NCBI GenBank assembly: GCA_051744845.1
Contig: JBNJDJ010000042.1
Span: 1 to 17,418, forward strand
Source of the DNA: JBNJDJ01 sp051744845
GTDB lineage: Bacteria; Bacillota; Clostridia; Peptostreptococcales; Acidaminobacteraceae
Direction: 5' to 3'
DNA length: 17,418 nucleotides
This document shows positions 5,881-13,354 of the stretch, one piece after another (within the stretch, counting starts at the first letter, position 1; every line of letters starts with the position of its first letter). The notes under the pieces are model-generated. The model did not search any database. It saw only the letters and a list, made by a program, of their open reading frames with translations, and was not told where the DNA came from. The translations under genes and the position numbers were made by a program.

Positions 5881-8106
5881 TTAAACTCTTTTATGAAAAG
5901 TTCTAGAAATTACTTCATCTTGTTGTTTTTTATTTAATTTATTAAATTTAACTGCATAACCTGATACTCTAATTGTTAAATTAGGATACTTTTCAGGATA
6001 TTTTTGCGCATCTATTAACTTATCTCTTTTTATTACATTTACATTTAGGTGTTGTGCACCATCTAAAAAGTAACCATCTAATATATTTTTTAGATTATCT
6101 ACCCTTTTATTTTTATCTTGACCTAATGCTGTAGGTATAATAGTAAATGTATTTGATATTCCATCTTCACACACATCTATAAAAGGCAATTTGCTTACAC
6201 TTTTTAAAGAAGCTAATGCACCTAACTGGTCTCTTGAATGCATTGGATTGGCTCCTGGGGCAAAAGCTTTTCCTTTTTTTCTTCCATCAGGTGTATTTCC
6301 AGTTTTTTCACCGTAAACTACATTTGATGTAATAGTCAAAACAGATAAAGTATGTTTAGAATTATCTAAAGTCCTATATTTCTTTAACTCTTTCATAAAC
6401 AAAGTTAAAACCTCTTTTGCAATGTCATCTACTCTTTGGTCGTTATTACCATATTTAGGATAATCTCCTTTTATTTTATAATCAGAAATCAGACCATTTT
6501 CATATATAGGTTTAACTTCTGAAAATTTAATTGCACTTAAAGAATCAACTATAACAGATAATCCAGCTACTCCAAATGCCATATTTTTATCTATATAAGT
6601 ATCATGAAGTGCCATTTGACTAGCTTCATATGCATATTTATTATGCATATAATGAATTATGTTCATAGTTTCAACATATAACTTTGCAACTTTAGAAAGT
6701 GTCTTTTTAAAACTTTCTAACACTTCTTCATATTCTAAATAATCTTTATTGTATTTTCCAACACCATCTATAACTTTAATATTTTTTATCTCATCAATGC
6801 CACCATTTAATGAATACAATAATATTTTTGCTAAATTGCATCTAGCACCAAAATATTGCATTTCTTTACCTGTTTTCATAGGTGAAACACAGCAAGCAAT
6901 TGAATAATCATCACCATATTTTTTACTCATTAGCATATCATTTTCATATTGTAATGCTCCAGTTTCAATTGAGAGTTTAGTACAATATTTTTTAAAGTTT
7001 TCTGGTAAATCTTTACTCCATAAAATAGTCATATTTGGTTCTGGAGATGGCCCTAAATTGTTTAAAGTGTGTAAAAACCTAAAAGAAGTTTTAGTAACTA
7101 AAGGTTTACCATTTAAGCTCATACCACCAATAGATTCTGTAATCCAAGTTGGATCACCAGCAAACAATTCATTGTACTCTTTAGTTCTTAAATGTCTAAC
7201 AAATCTCAATTTAATAACAAATTGATCAATTAATTCTTGAGCTTCTTTTTCATCTATTTTACCTAAATTAAGATCTCTTTGAATATATATATCTAAAAAA
7301 GTACTTACCCTTCCTAAAGACATAGCAGCACCATTATTTTCTTTAACACTAGCTAAATATCCAAAATATAAAAACTGAACTGCTTCTTTACTATTTTTAG
7401 CTGGTTTCGAAATATCTATTTTATACTTTTTTGCCATATTTTTTATTTCTTTTAATGCATTAATCTGATCACTAACATTTTCCCTTAACTGAATTGTATT
7501 TTTTTCAATAGAAACATTAATGTTTTTCAAATCTTCTTTTTTTCTTTTAATTAAATAATCTATTCCATAAAGACTTATTCTTCTATAATCACCTATTATT
7601 CTACCTCTACCATATGCATCTGGTAACCCTGTAAGTAAACCACAAGTTCTAGCTTTCCTCATTTTTTCAGTATAAGCATCAAATACTCCTTGATTATGTG
7701 TTTTTACCCATTCATTAGTAAAAGCTTCAAGTTTTTTAGGAACTTCAATATTATTTTGTTTTAGTGAAGACTCTACCATTCTTATTCCACCAAAAGGATT
7801 AATTATTCTTTTTAAAGGTCTGTCAGTTTGAAGACCATAAATAACTTCATTTTTCTTATCAATATAACCAGGTTTAAAATTGTCTATACCTGATACTGCA
7901 TTTAGTTCAACACCTAAAAGTCCTTTTTCATTTTCTTCTTTTAACAATTTTTCACATTTTTCCCATAATTTTTTTGTTTTTTTAGTTTTTTCTTTTAAAA
8001 ATCTTTCATCACCTAAATAACTTTTAAAATTATTAATAATAAAATTCCTTACATTGATTTCTTTTTTCCATTTTTCACCATTAAAATCAAACCAACTTTT
8101 TTCCAT
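5881..8106 (-). CDS. pflB: Pyruvate formate-lyase (formate C-acetyltransferase)
   Basis: A 741-residue glycyl-radical enzyme. The adjacent cysteine pair Cys405-Cys406 in SIACCVSPM identifies a true pyruvate formate-lyase; diol dehydratases and choline or arylacetate lyases have a single cysteine there. GLLTGLPDAYGRGRIIGDYRR (156-176) is the conserved N-terminal block, and RVSGYAV near the C-terminus places the radical glycine at Gly716. It converts pyruvate and CoA to acetyl-CoA and formate in the anaerobic cytoplasm. The start ATG 8106 is 8 bases after AGGAGG. The leader holds a ZTP riboswitch, so expression should rise when 10-formyl-tetrahydrofolate is short. pflA follows in the same operon. 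No focA formate channel gene is next to it. Confidence 0.97.
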   Translation of the reverse strand: MEKSWFDFNGEKWKKEINVRNFIINNFKSYLGDERFLKEKTKKTKKLWEKCEKLLKEENEKGLLGVELNAVSGIDNFKPGYIDKKNEVIYGLQTDRPLKRIINPFGGIRMVESSLKQNNIEVPKKLEAFTNEWVKTHNQGVFDAYTEKMRKARTCGLLTGLPDAYGRGRIIGDYRRISLYGIDYLIKRKKEDLKNINVSIEKNTIQLRENVSDQINALKEIKNMAKKYKIDISKPAKNSKEAVQFLYFGYLASVKENNGAAMSLGRVSTFLDIYIQRDLNLGKIDEKEAQELIDQFVIKLRFVRHLRTKEYNELFAGDPTWITESIGGMSLNGKPLVTKTSFRFLHTLNNLGPSPEPNMTILWSKDLPENFKKYCTKLSIETGALQYENDMLMSKKYGDDYSIACCVSPMKTGKEMQYFGARCNLAKILLYSLNGGIDEIKNIKVIDGVGKYNKDYLEYEEVLESFKKTLSKVAKLYVETMNIIHYMHNKYAYEASQMALHDTYIDKNMAFGVAGLSVIVDSLSAIKFSEVKPIYENGLISDYKIKGDYPKYGNNDQRVDDIAKEVLTLFMKELKKYRTLDNSKHTLSVLTITSNVVYGEKTGNTPDGRKKGKAFAPGANPMHSRDQLGALASLKSVSKLPFIDVCEDGISNTFTIIPTALGQDKNKRVDNLKNILDGYFLDGAQHLNVNVIKRDKLIDAQKYPEKYPNLTIRVSGYAVKFNKLNKKQQDEVISRTFHKRV

Positions 8107-8107
8107 T

Positions 8108-8168
8108 AAAAAAACCTCCTAATTATTTTTTGATAATCAGAAGGATCTAGTTTATCCACCTGACTATC
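8108..8168 (-). promoter_or_regulatory. Expression platform of the pfl riboswitch: antiterminator versus terminator that also hides the ribosome binding site
   Basis: Two exclusive hairpins can be drawn on the minus strand. (a) OFF: CCTTCTGATT (8144-8135) pairs over all 10 bases, with two G-U pairs, to AATTAGGAGG (8124-8115), which contains the ribosome binding site; seven Ts (8114-8108) follow, so it is both a terminator and an RBS lock. (b) ON: GATAGTCAG..GGAT (8168-8154) pairs with ATCC..CTGATTATC (8146-8132) and takes up the same CCTTCT strand. A third pairing, CCGCCTG of the aptamer (8185-8179) with CAGGTGG (8162-8156), would block the ON hairpin when no ligand holds the aptamer. The pairings are seen in sequence; the switch logic is inferred. 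Confidence 0.75.
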
Positions 8169-8174
8169 TTTCAA

Positions 8175-8244
8175 TACCCAGGCGGTCGGCTTTTATTTAG
8201 TTACACTTCATGTGGTTAATTCCACTTCCGCCAGTCATGTAACG
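8175..8244 (-). ncRNA. ZTP riboswitch aptamer (pfl motif) in the pflB leader
   Basis: The minus strand shows the conserved parts in order: GTTACA (8243-8238), then TGACTGGCGG (8237-8228), stem GTGG/CCAC (8225-8222 with 8215-8212), TGTAAC (8205-8200) closing the first stem, a linker, then GCCGACCGCCTGGGTA (8190-8175). GGCGG (8232-8228) is complementary to CCGCC (8185-8181), the expected pseudoknot. ACTGGCGG and CCGCCTGGG are hallmarks of the pfl motif, which binds ZTP/ZMP and usually turns on purine and one-carbon genes. Its place directly before pflB is the classic context after which the motif was named. Confidence 0.92.
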
Positions 8245-8258
8245 TTTCTTGTAAGGTC

Positions 8259-8287
8259 AATATATAATACTAAAATATATATGTCAA
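8259..8287 (-). promoter_or_regulatory. Sigma-70 promoter of riboswitch-pflB-pflA
   Basis: A perfect -35 TTGACA (8287-8282) and a -10 TATATT (8264-8259) are 17 bases apart on the minus strand. The start site would be near 8252, a few bases before the first riboswitch stem. Confidence 0.85.
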
Positions 8288-8298
8288 ATTATTTTTAA

Positions 8299-8312
8299 TG
8301 AAAACGTTTATT
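8299..8312. promoter_or_regulatory. Possible catabolite-responsive element (cre) upstream of the pfl promoter
   Basis: TGAAAACGTTTATT fits the CcpA consensus TGWAANCGNTNWCA at 12 of 14 positions; only the final CA is missing. It lies 11 bases upstream of the -35 box. Binding is inferred only; the A+T-rich background makes a chance match possible. Confidence 0.35.
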
Positions 8313-8315
8313 TTT

Positions 8316-9050
8316 TTAAGATGATAATTTAATTAAGTATTTAAATAATTCTAAATGAATCCTATCTGTTTCATAAAGCATTTCTGGGTGCCACTGTATA
8401 GCTAAAATAGGTTTATTTTTGACTTTGATACTTTCTATTAATTTATCTGCTTTAGCTAATATTTCTAAATTATCACCTAAGTCTTTTATAGCTTGATGAT
8501 GAACACTATTAACTTTAATTACATCGTTCTTAAAAATATTTTTCAATTGTTTTTCTAATTTTACTGTATGAACTTTTTTATTTTTTTTCTTTATTGAGCC
8601 TTTATGATCAATTGTAATATCAGTCTGTTTTTTTAAATCCTGATATAATGAACCATTTAAATAAACATTAATTAACTGTAGTCCTCTACATATTCCTAAA
8701 ACAGGTATATTTTTATTTATAGCTAACTCTAACAATTTCATTTCAAAGATATCTCTTTTAATTATAGGCTCGACATTTTTAAATTGAATTTTTTCATCAT
8801 AAAATCTTGGATGTATATCATGCCCTCCTGAAAAGATAATACCATCTAATTTTTCTATATAATATTTTAAATCTGATTTATTTATCTTACTTATAGGTAT
8901 TAATAATGGTATACCACCTGCTTTAGCTATTGCGTTTGAATAATCAACTGTAGACATTAACATATCTTGTCCATTTACCCCACACTTACGAGTTTTATTA
9001 ATTTTATGACAATCTATAAAATTGGTTGTAATTCCTATTGTAGGTTTCAT
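8316..9050 (-). CDS. Class I glutamine amidotransferase-like hydrolase (peptidase C26, PuuD/gamma-glutamyl-GABA hydrolase-like)
   Basis: I start at ATG 9050 (244 residues, MKPTIGIT) because the ATG at 9059 directly abuts the AAAGG ribosome binding site, whereas 9050 has proper spacing and gives the family's usual N-terminus. Numbering from 9059, the nucleophile is Cys124 in LGICRGLQ, and the rest of the triad is His224 and Glu226 in IQWHPE; SGGHDIHPRFY (77-87) and SVHHQA (185-190) are typical of the gamma-glutamyl hydrolase group. Such enzymes cut gamma-glutamyl amide bonds in the cytoplasm. The true substrate is unknown: no other putrescine pathway gene is in the window. It starts shortly after the upstream membrane-protein gene ends (9068), so the two are probably one operon. 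Confidence 0.88.
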   Translation of the reverse strand: MKPTIGITTNFIDCHKINKTRKCGVNGQDMLMSTVDYSNAIAKAGGIPLLIPISKINKSDLKYYIEKLDGIIFSGGHDIHPRFYDEKIQFKNVEPIIKRDIFEMKLLELAINKNIPVLGICRGLQLINVYLNGSLYQDLKKQTDITIDHKGSIKKKNKKVHTVKLEKQLKNIFKNDVIKVNSVHHQAIKDLGDNLEILAKADKLIESIKVKNKPILAIQWHPEMLYETDRIHLELFKYLIKLSS

Positions 9051-9067
9051 TTTGACCATCCTTTAAT

Positions 9068-9949
9068 TTAAAACAGATCATTCCTACTTGGTTCAAATGA
9101 ATCAACACATTCTTTATTAAAATGATAATAATTCATGAAAACTGTTTCCATAAATACTGTTAAAAGTATTTGTACTAAAATAATTATAATACTTATTACA
9201 GATATTGAGCCGATAGGTAAAACAAAATCAGAAGTATAATTTGCAATTGAATTATTCCCTATATCTGGCTTAAACTTATCAATCATATTTTCATCATGTC
9301 CTGATTTATCTTTTTTATCATTATCATAAGTTACAATTGCTTGTATAATTAATAGACCTATTGTAGGTAATATATTTAATTTAACAAAAGCTATACTTTT
9401 CTTAATTGAATGCATTACATCTAAGTCATCATATACTAGAATCTTTTCCCAAAAACTTATAGCTATAAAAGCAGCAACCATTAATAAAACCGCAATTATA
9501 ACAAATACCGAAGCTATTTGCGGAATAACTAAGAATAATATACCTACTGGTAAAAAAGCAAGTATTACTAATACTCCTATTACTAAATTACCTACAAATA
9601 ATTTCACAGGATACTTTTTAGCACCTATCCAAAAACTTTTCCAATTAATATCGTTGTTTCCTTTTACTAACTTTTTTTCTAAATAAAGTGTACCTGATTT
9701 AAACATTAAAGATAAAACTGCTAAACCAAAAGCAATGATTATTCCAAATATGACACTTATTCCTGAAAATAAAGAAGAAATTATTGAATTTACACTCATT
9801 AATGAAAAACTTCCTGCAATTAATAAGGCATATGCCATAAGAAATAACATTGGTACAAAATTAATTAATATAGATGGTACAAAAATAAATTTATGTTTTA
9901 AAGATAAATTAAAAACATCTTTAAAATAATCTAAAAACTTTTTTTCCAT
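9068..9949 (-). CDS. Unknown six-helix integral membrane protein
   Basis: I start at ATG 9949 (293 residues): AAGGAG lies 5 bases upstream, while the in-frame GTG at 9955 falls inside that ribosome binding site. There are six hydrophobic stretches, at about 22-48, 58-85, 116-140, 146-168, 190-207 and 246-270. Between the fifth and sixth is a charged loop rich in Asp, Lys and Asn (208-240). No signal peptide, catalytic motif or transporter signature is visible. The general look resembles membrane proteins with a GDPD-type membrane domain, but the resemblance is weak and I assign no function. It is the first gene of a probable two-gene unit with the amidotransferase-like hydrolase, and is divergent from the hydrolase gene at 10124. 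Confidence 0.75.
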   Translation of the reverse strand: MEKKFLDYFKDVFNLSLKHKFIFVPSILINFVPMLFLMAYALLIAGSFSLMSVNSIISSLFSGISVIFGIIIAFGLAVLSLMFKSGTLYLEKKLVKGNNDINWKSFWIGAKKYPVKLFVGNLVIGVLVILAFLPVGILFLVIPQIASVFVIIAVLLMVAAFIAISFWEKILVYDDLDVMHSIKKSIAFVKLNILPTIGLLIIQAIVTYDNDKKDKSGHDENMIDKFKPDIGNNSIANYTSDFVLPIGSISVISIIIILVQILLTVFMETVFMNYYHFNKECVDSFEPSRNDLF

Positions 9950-9999
9950 ATTCACTCCTTTTATTATACTATTGTAAAATTATACTGACTATATTATGA

Positions 10000-10027
10000 A
10001 TTGTATCACAATATTATTTTTTATCAA
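10000..10027 (-). promoter_or_regulatory. Candidate sigma-70 promoter of the membrane-protein/C26 hydrolase unit
   Basis: TTGATA (10027-10022) and TACAAT (10005-10000) are 16 bases apart on the minus strand, giving a leader of about 45 bases to ATG 9949. Other AT-rich -10-like boxes occur nearby, so the exact promoter is uncertain. Confidence 0.45.
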
Positions 10028-10050
10028 GTATATATATAACTTTTAATATC

Positions 10051-10074
10051 TAATATAAAATTAATTTTATATTA
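10051..10074. repeat. Perfect 24-bp palindrome in the divergent intergenic region
   Basis: The 12-base arm TAATATAAAATT is followed at once by its exact reverse complement. It lies 50 bases before the plus-strand hydrolase ATG and about 24 bases upstream of the candidate minus-strand -35 box. It could be an operator for one or both genes, or a cruciform-prone AT block. It has no T-run to mark it as a terminator. Confidence 0.6.
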
Positions 10075-10123
10075 ATTTAAATCTAATTTTTAAATCATAA
10101 ATTATTATATAAAGGAGGCTACT

Positions 10124-11440
10124 ATGAAAATTAAATCAAAATATTTATTAATTATAATATTTTTTTCTGTCTGTTTATTTGCTATCTATAATTTATATTT
10201 TGTTAACCAATCATTTACTGTTGAAAACAGACAAATAATTAATAATGGTATAATTCAAAACTTAAAAATTTATTCTCCAAAAGATCGTGGGAAATATCCA
10301 GCAATAGTTTTTGGAGCAGGTTCTGGTGCACAAAAAGCATTATATAATTACTTTGCAAAATCTTTTGCTAAAAACGGTTTTGTTGTTTTATTAAGAAATA
10401 CAAGTTATGGTCACAAAAAAATTAAAACATGGGATGACTCTAAAAAAGATTTTATAAATTGTATTGATTATATAAAATCTTTAGATAATGTTGATTCAAA
10501 AAATATATTAATAGGTGGACACTCAGCTAATGCAAACATAGCTTATAGAGTTTCTTTACAAAAAAATGATGAAATAAAAGGTTTAATTGCAATTGCAGGA
10601 AGATTTCCTCCTGATAATTTTAAACAAAAAACAAATATATTTTTATCTACTGGTAGTAATGATAAACTTGTAAAGCCGGAAAAAATATTTAAAATTGCAA
10701 GAAAAATAAAAAAAGAAAACATAGTTGCAAACAAAATCATAGGTGATTTCAATAAAAGAAATGCTCTTTATCTCTATATAGATAAAGATTCAAATCATCT
10801 TACAGAAATTTGGAGCCCTAATATTATAAAAAGAAGTATAGAATTTGCTTTTCATTCTGTTAATAAAGATATTAATACAATTAAAAAAGTTTATAAATTT
10901 AATTTTTTTAATGAGTTAACTAAATTTGTAATAGGTATATTTATTTTCTATTTATTATTAAAAATTAATTATTTAAAAAAGATTTATTTAGAAAGATATT
11001 ATTATAGAATTTTTTATCTAATCAATATATTTTTAGTATTATTTTTAACTTTTAAAAAAACTATTTCTAATAATTTTATAGATCTAGGACCATTTTATTA
11101 TAATTATAAAAGACACATTTTAGTATTTTTTATCTCTACAATTTTATTATATATTTTTAAAAATATTACTTTATTTAACAAAAACCTTTTAAAACACGAT
11201 TTTTTATTTGTATTTACTATCTTTACTATTTATATTTTAATAATGAATATATTTATATATATTCCTATTTTTAATGCTGGAGGTTCTTTAATTATATTTA
11301 AAACAATAATATTATTGTTTCCACTACTTATAATAAATATAATCTTTAATAAATATAAGATAAAAGAGAAAAAAGAATTTTCAATTCTTTATCTAGTATG
11401 GATACTTCCATTAATTTTACCTTCAAGTATATTAATCTAA
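10124..11440 (+). CDS. Membrane-anchored alpha/beta hydrolase fused to a C-terminal multi-helix membrane region
   Basis: A 438-residue protein with AAAGGAGG before ATG 10124. A membrane helix (about 7-26) leads to an alpha/beta hydrolase domain (about 30-245): an oxyanion-type turn FGAGSGAQ (63-70), nucleophile elbow GGHSAN with Ser134, probable acid Asp180 in TGSNDKLV, and His225 in SNHLTE, a complete triad in the right order. From about 260 on are five or six hydrophobic helices (near 262-282, 295-311, 331-349, 357-380, 385-407 and 421-437). A predicted N-in helix puts the hydrolase outside the membrane, so an extracytoplasmic esterase or lipase-like role is likely, but the substrate is unknown. 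It is the only complete plus-strand gene in the window. Its stop abuts the stop of the convergent ASCH gene. Confidence 0.8.
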   Translation: MKIKSKYLLIIIFFSVCLFAIYNLYFVNQSFTVENRQIINNGIIQNLKIYSPKDRGKYPAIVFGAGSGAQKALYNYFAKSFAKNGFVVLLRNTSYGHKKIKTWDDSKKDFINCIDYIKSLDNVDSKNILIGGHSANANIAYRVSLQKNDEIKGLIAIAGRFPPDNFKQKTNIFLSTGSNDKLVKPEKIFKIARKIKKENIVANKIIGDFNKRNALYLYIDKDSNHLTEIWSPNIIKRSIEFAFHSVNKDINTIKKVYKFNFFNELTKFVIGIFIFYLLLKINYLKKIYLERYYYRIFYLINIFLVLFLTFKKTISNNFIDLGPFYYNYKRHILVFFISTILLYIFKNITLFNKNLLKHDFLFVFTIFTIYILIMNIFIYIPIFNAGGSLIIFKTIILLFPLLIINIIFNKYKIKEKKEFSILYLVWILPLILPSSILI

Positions 11441-11887
11441 TTACTTGTATATCACTTTAAATTCTTCACAAACTACTAAAGTATCTTTTGAAAAAGATTT
11501 ATCTAAACTTTCTAATTCTTTCTCAAATACTTCTTTGTGTACCTTTTTCCAATATTTTAATGATTTATCTCCTTCGCCTTCTTTAATGGCAAATTCTTTA
11601 GTTACTTGATAAAAAGGTTTTATTTCAACTTTAGTAGTTTGAATGATGCATTTTTCTTTTCCATCCCAATCAGTTATTATATTTAAATCTCCTTTTATAG
11701 GCAAAGGTTCATTCTCACAAATAAATGCTAAGTACAAAGAAGTAGTAGCTCTTTTATCACCTTCTAAAACTAACTTAGTCAATCTATTTGCAAGTTCTTT
11801 TGTATTGCAAAAGTGCCAACTTTCAGGTTTATAATCAAATTCAAGATTATTTTCTTTTAAATATTTTTCCCATAAATCATTAATCAT
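11441..11887 (-). CDS. ASCH domain protein (DUF984 type)
   Basis: A 148-residue cytoplasmic protein. GDKRATTSL (43-51) is the ASCH signature G-x-K-x-x-T, followed by the beta-barrel strands LNIITDWDGKEKCIIQTTKVEIKPF. ASCH domains are PUA-like and thought to bind RNA or modified nucleosides; the small E. coli relative YqfB hydrolyses N4-acetylcytidine, but this longer DUF984-like form has no assigned activity. The start ATG 11887 is preceded by GGGAG, which is in the last codons of the diguanylate cyclase gene, 1 base away, so the two are coupled. It is the last gene of the formamidase-cyclase-ASCH unit. No terminator is visible before the convergent gene. Confidence 0.85.
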   Translation of the reverse strand: MINDLWEKYLKENNLEFDYKPESWHFCNTKELANRLTKLVLEGDKRATTSLYLAFICENEPLPIKGDLNIITDWDGKEKCIIQTTKVEIKPFYQVTKEFAIKEGEGDKSLKYWKKVHKEVFEKELESLDKSFSKDTLVVCEEFKVIYK

Positions 11888-11888
11888 T

Positions 11889-13334
11889 TTAACTCCCTTT
11901 TTTACATACTACTGAATTTTTACCTACTTTTTTTGCTTCATATAAAGCTTCATCAGCATTATTAATTAACTCTTTAATAGTTATATCTTCTCTAGGTATT
12001 AGTGTAGCTACTCCAATACTAATAGTTAAGAATTCTAAAGGAGAAGTTTTATGTTTAATTTTTTCATCATAAATATTTTCTTTTATTTTAATAGCAATTT
12101 TTTTACCTTGACTTGATGATATACCTTTAATCGCTAAAATAAATTCTTCTCCACCAAATCTTGCTAATATATCATCATCACGTATTGTATTAGATATAAT
12201 ACTAGATACCTTTTTTAATACTTTATCTCCTTCTATATGACCATAATAATCATTATATTTTTTAAAATAATCTAAATCCATCATTAAAATAGTAATACTT
12301 TGTGAAGTCTCAATACAATCTTCCCATATATTATCCAACCATTTGGTAAAATATCTTTTATTGTATAAATTTGTCAAAAAGTCTTTTTCATTATCCTCAA
12401 TAAGCAAAGTATTTTCTTTTACTAAGTGTTTTTCTAATTTTAAAATTCTAAATATCAAAAAAATAATTATCATTATAAAAACAAATGTTGTAATAAAAAA
12501 TACCTTATAATCATCTAAATTATAATCTATCTTTTCTTGGTCTAAAGCAATAAGCAAATACCATTTTATATCAGGTACTTTTTTAGTCATTCCTAAAACA
12601 TCTAAGTCATCAAAACTATATTTTATTTTCATAGTTTTTTCATTTAGTTTTACTTTTTCAAAATGATTTATCATTAAATCAGTACCTATTTCATATAAAC
12701 TTTTATTATTTAAATTTTTATTTCTTGTATTAATAACAATATTGCCATTGTGATCTAGCAATACTGCATAACTATCTTTATTTTTTAATTTATCTTTTAA
12801 AAAACTTAAAATATCATCTAAAAAAACATCTGCAGAAATCACTCCTACAAATTCGCCTTCTAAGTATAATGGCGAACTTATTGTAACTAATTGAAGACCT
12901 GTTTCTCTATCAATATAAACTCTTGAAAAAACAGTTTCATCAGCACTAACAGCATCATTATACCAAACTCTTTTTCTAGGGTCGTAATCACTAGGAGGAA
13001 CCCATCTTCCACCTGTTATAAATTCACCATTTTTTAAGCCTATATAGATTTGAGAAATTGATGCATCGTTATTATTAATATTTAAATAAGGATTTAAAGT
13101 TTTTTCTTTTACAACTTTTTCATATGAAAAATTTTTTATAAAATCTTTCGATGTTTCAACTATTTTCTTTTTAGTAGTCATCCAAATACTAAAATCTTGG
13201 CCAACTGAATCTAAATCATTTATTATTTCATTTTCAGTATTTAAAATCATTTGTTTATTCAAAGTAATAATATTCATAGTTGTAAAAACTAAAATAATAA
13301 TTATTAATAAAATAGTAATTAATTTAAACTTCAT
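11889..13334 (-). CDS. Membrane diguanylate cyclase with extracytoplasmic Cache sensor (dCache-GGDEF)
   Basis: A 481-residue protein. A membrane helix (about 4-23), an outside sensor region (about 30-270) with the Cache block DYDPRKRVWYNDAV (116-128 region) and a second helix (about 277-297) lead to a GGDEF domain. The active motif is GGEEF at 394-398, with MDLDYFKKYNDYYGH as the metal and substrate region. The product-inhibition site RxxD is intact: Arg385-Asp388 lies exactly five residues before GGEEF. It should make cyclic di-GMP from GTP on the cytoplasmic side in response to a small outside ligand, often an amino or organic acid for this Cache type. It lies 20 bases after the formamidase gene and 1 base before ASCH, so ligand or enzyme and signal may be linked. 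Confidence 0.92.
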   Translation of the reverse strand: MKFKLITILLIIIILVFTTMNIITLNKQMILNTENEIINDLDSVGQDFSIWMTTKKKIVETSKDFIKNFSYEKVVKEKTLNPYLNINNNDASISQIYIGLKNGEFITGGRWVPPSDYDPRKRVWYNDAVSADETVFSRVYIDRETGLQLVTISSPLYLEGEFVGVISADVFLDDILSFLKDKLKNKDSYAVLLDHNGNIVINTRNKNLNNKSLYEIGTDLMINHFEKVKLNEKTMKIKYSFDDLDVLGMTKKVPDIKWYLLIALDQEKIDYNLDDYKVFFITTFVFIMIIIFLIFRILKLEKHLVKENTLLIEDNEKDFLTNLYNKRYFTKWLDNIWEDCIETSQSITILMMDLDYFKKYNDYYGHIEGDKVLKKVSSIISNTIRDDDILARFGGEEFILAIKGISSSQGKKIAIKIKENIYDEKIKHKTSPLEFLTISIGVATLIPREDITIKELINNADEALYEAKKVGKNSVVCKKGS

Positions 13335-13354
13335 ATGAAAAACTCCTAATTATT

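Noticed and set aside
5881..8106. The glycyl-radical enzyme next to a dha operon could be a B12-independent glycerol dehydratase
   Set aside because: Adjacent Cys405-Cys406 and the SIACCVSPM context define pyruvate formate-lyase, and the pflA next to it lacks the extra ferredoxin-like cysteines of dehydratase activases.
9950..9955. GTG 9955 as start of the membrane-protein gene
   Set aside because: It overlaps the AAGGAG ribosome binding site of ATG 9949, so it cannot be the main start.
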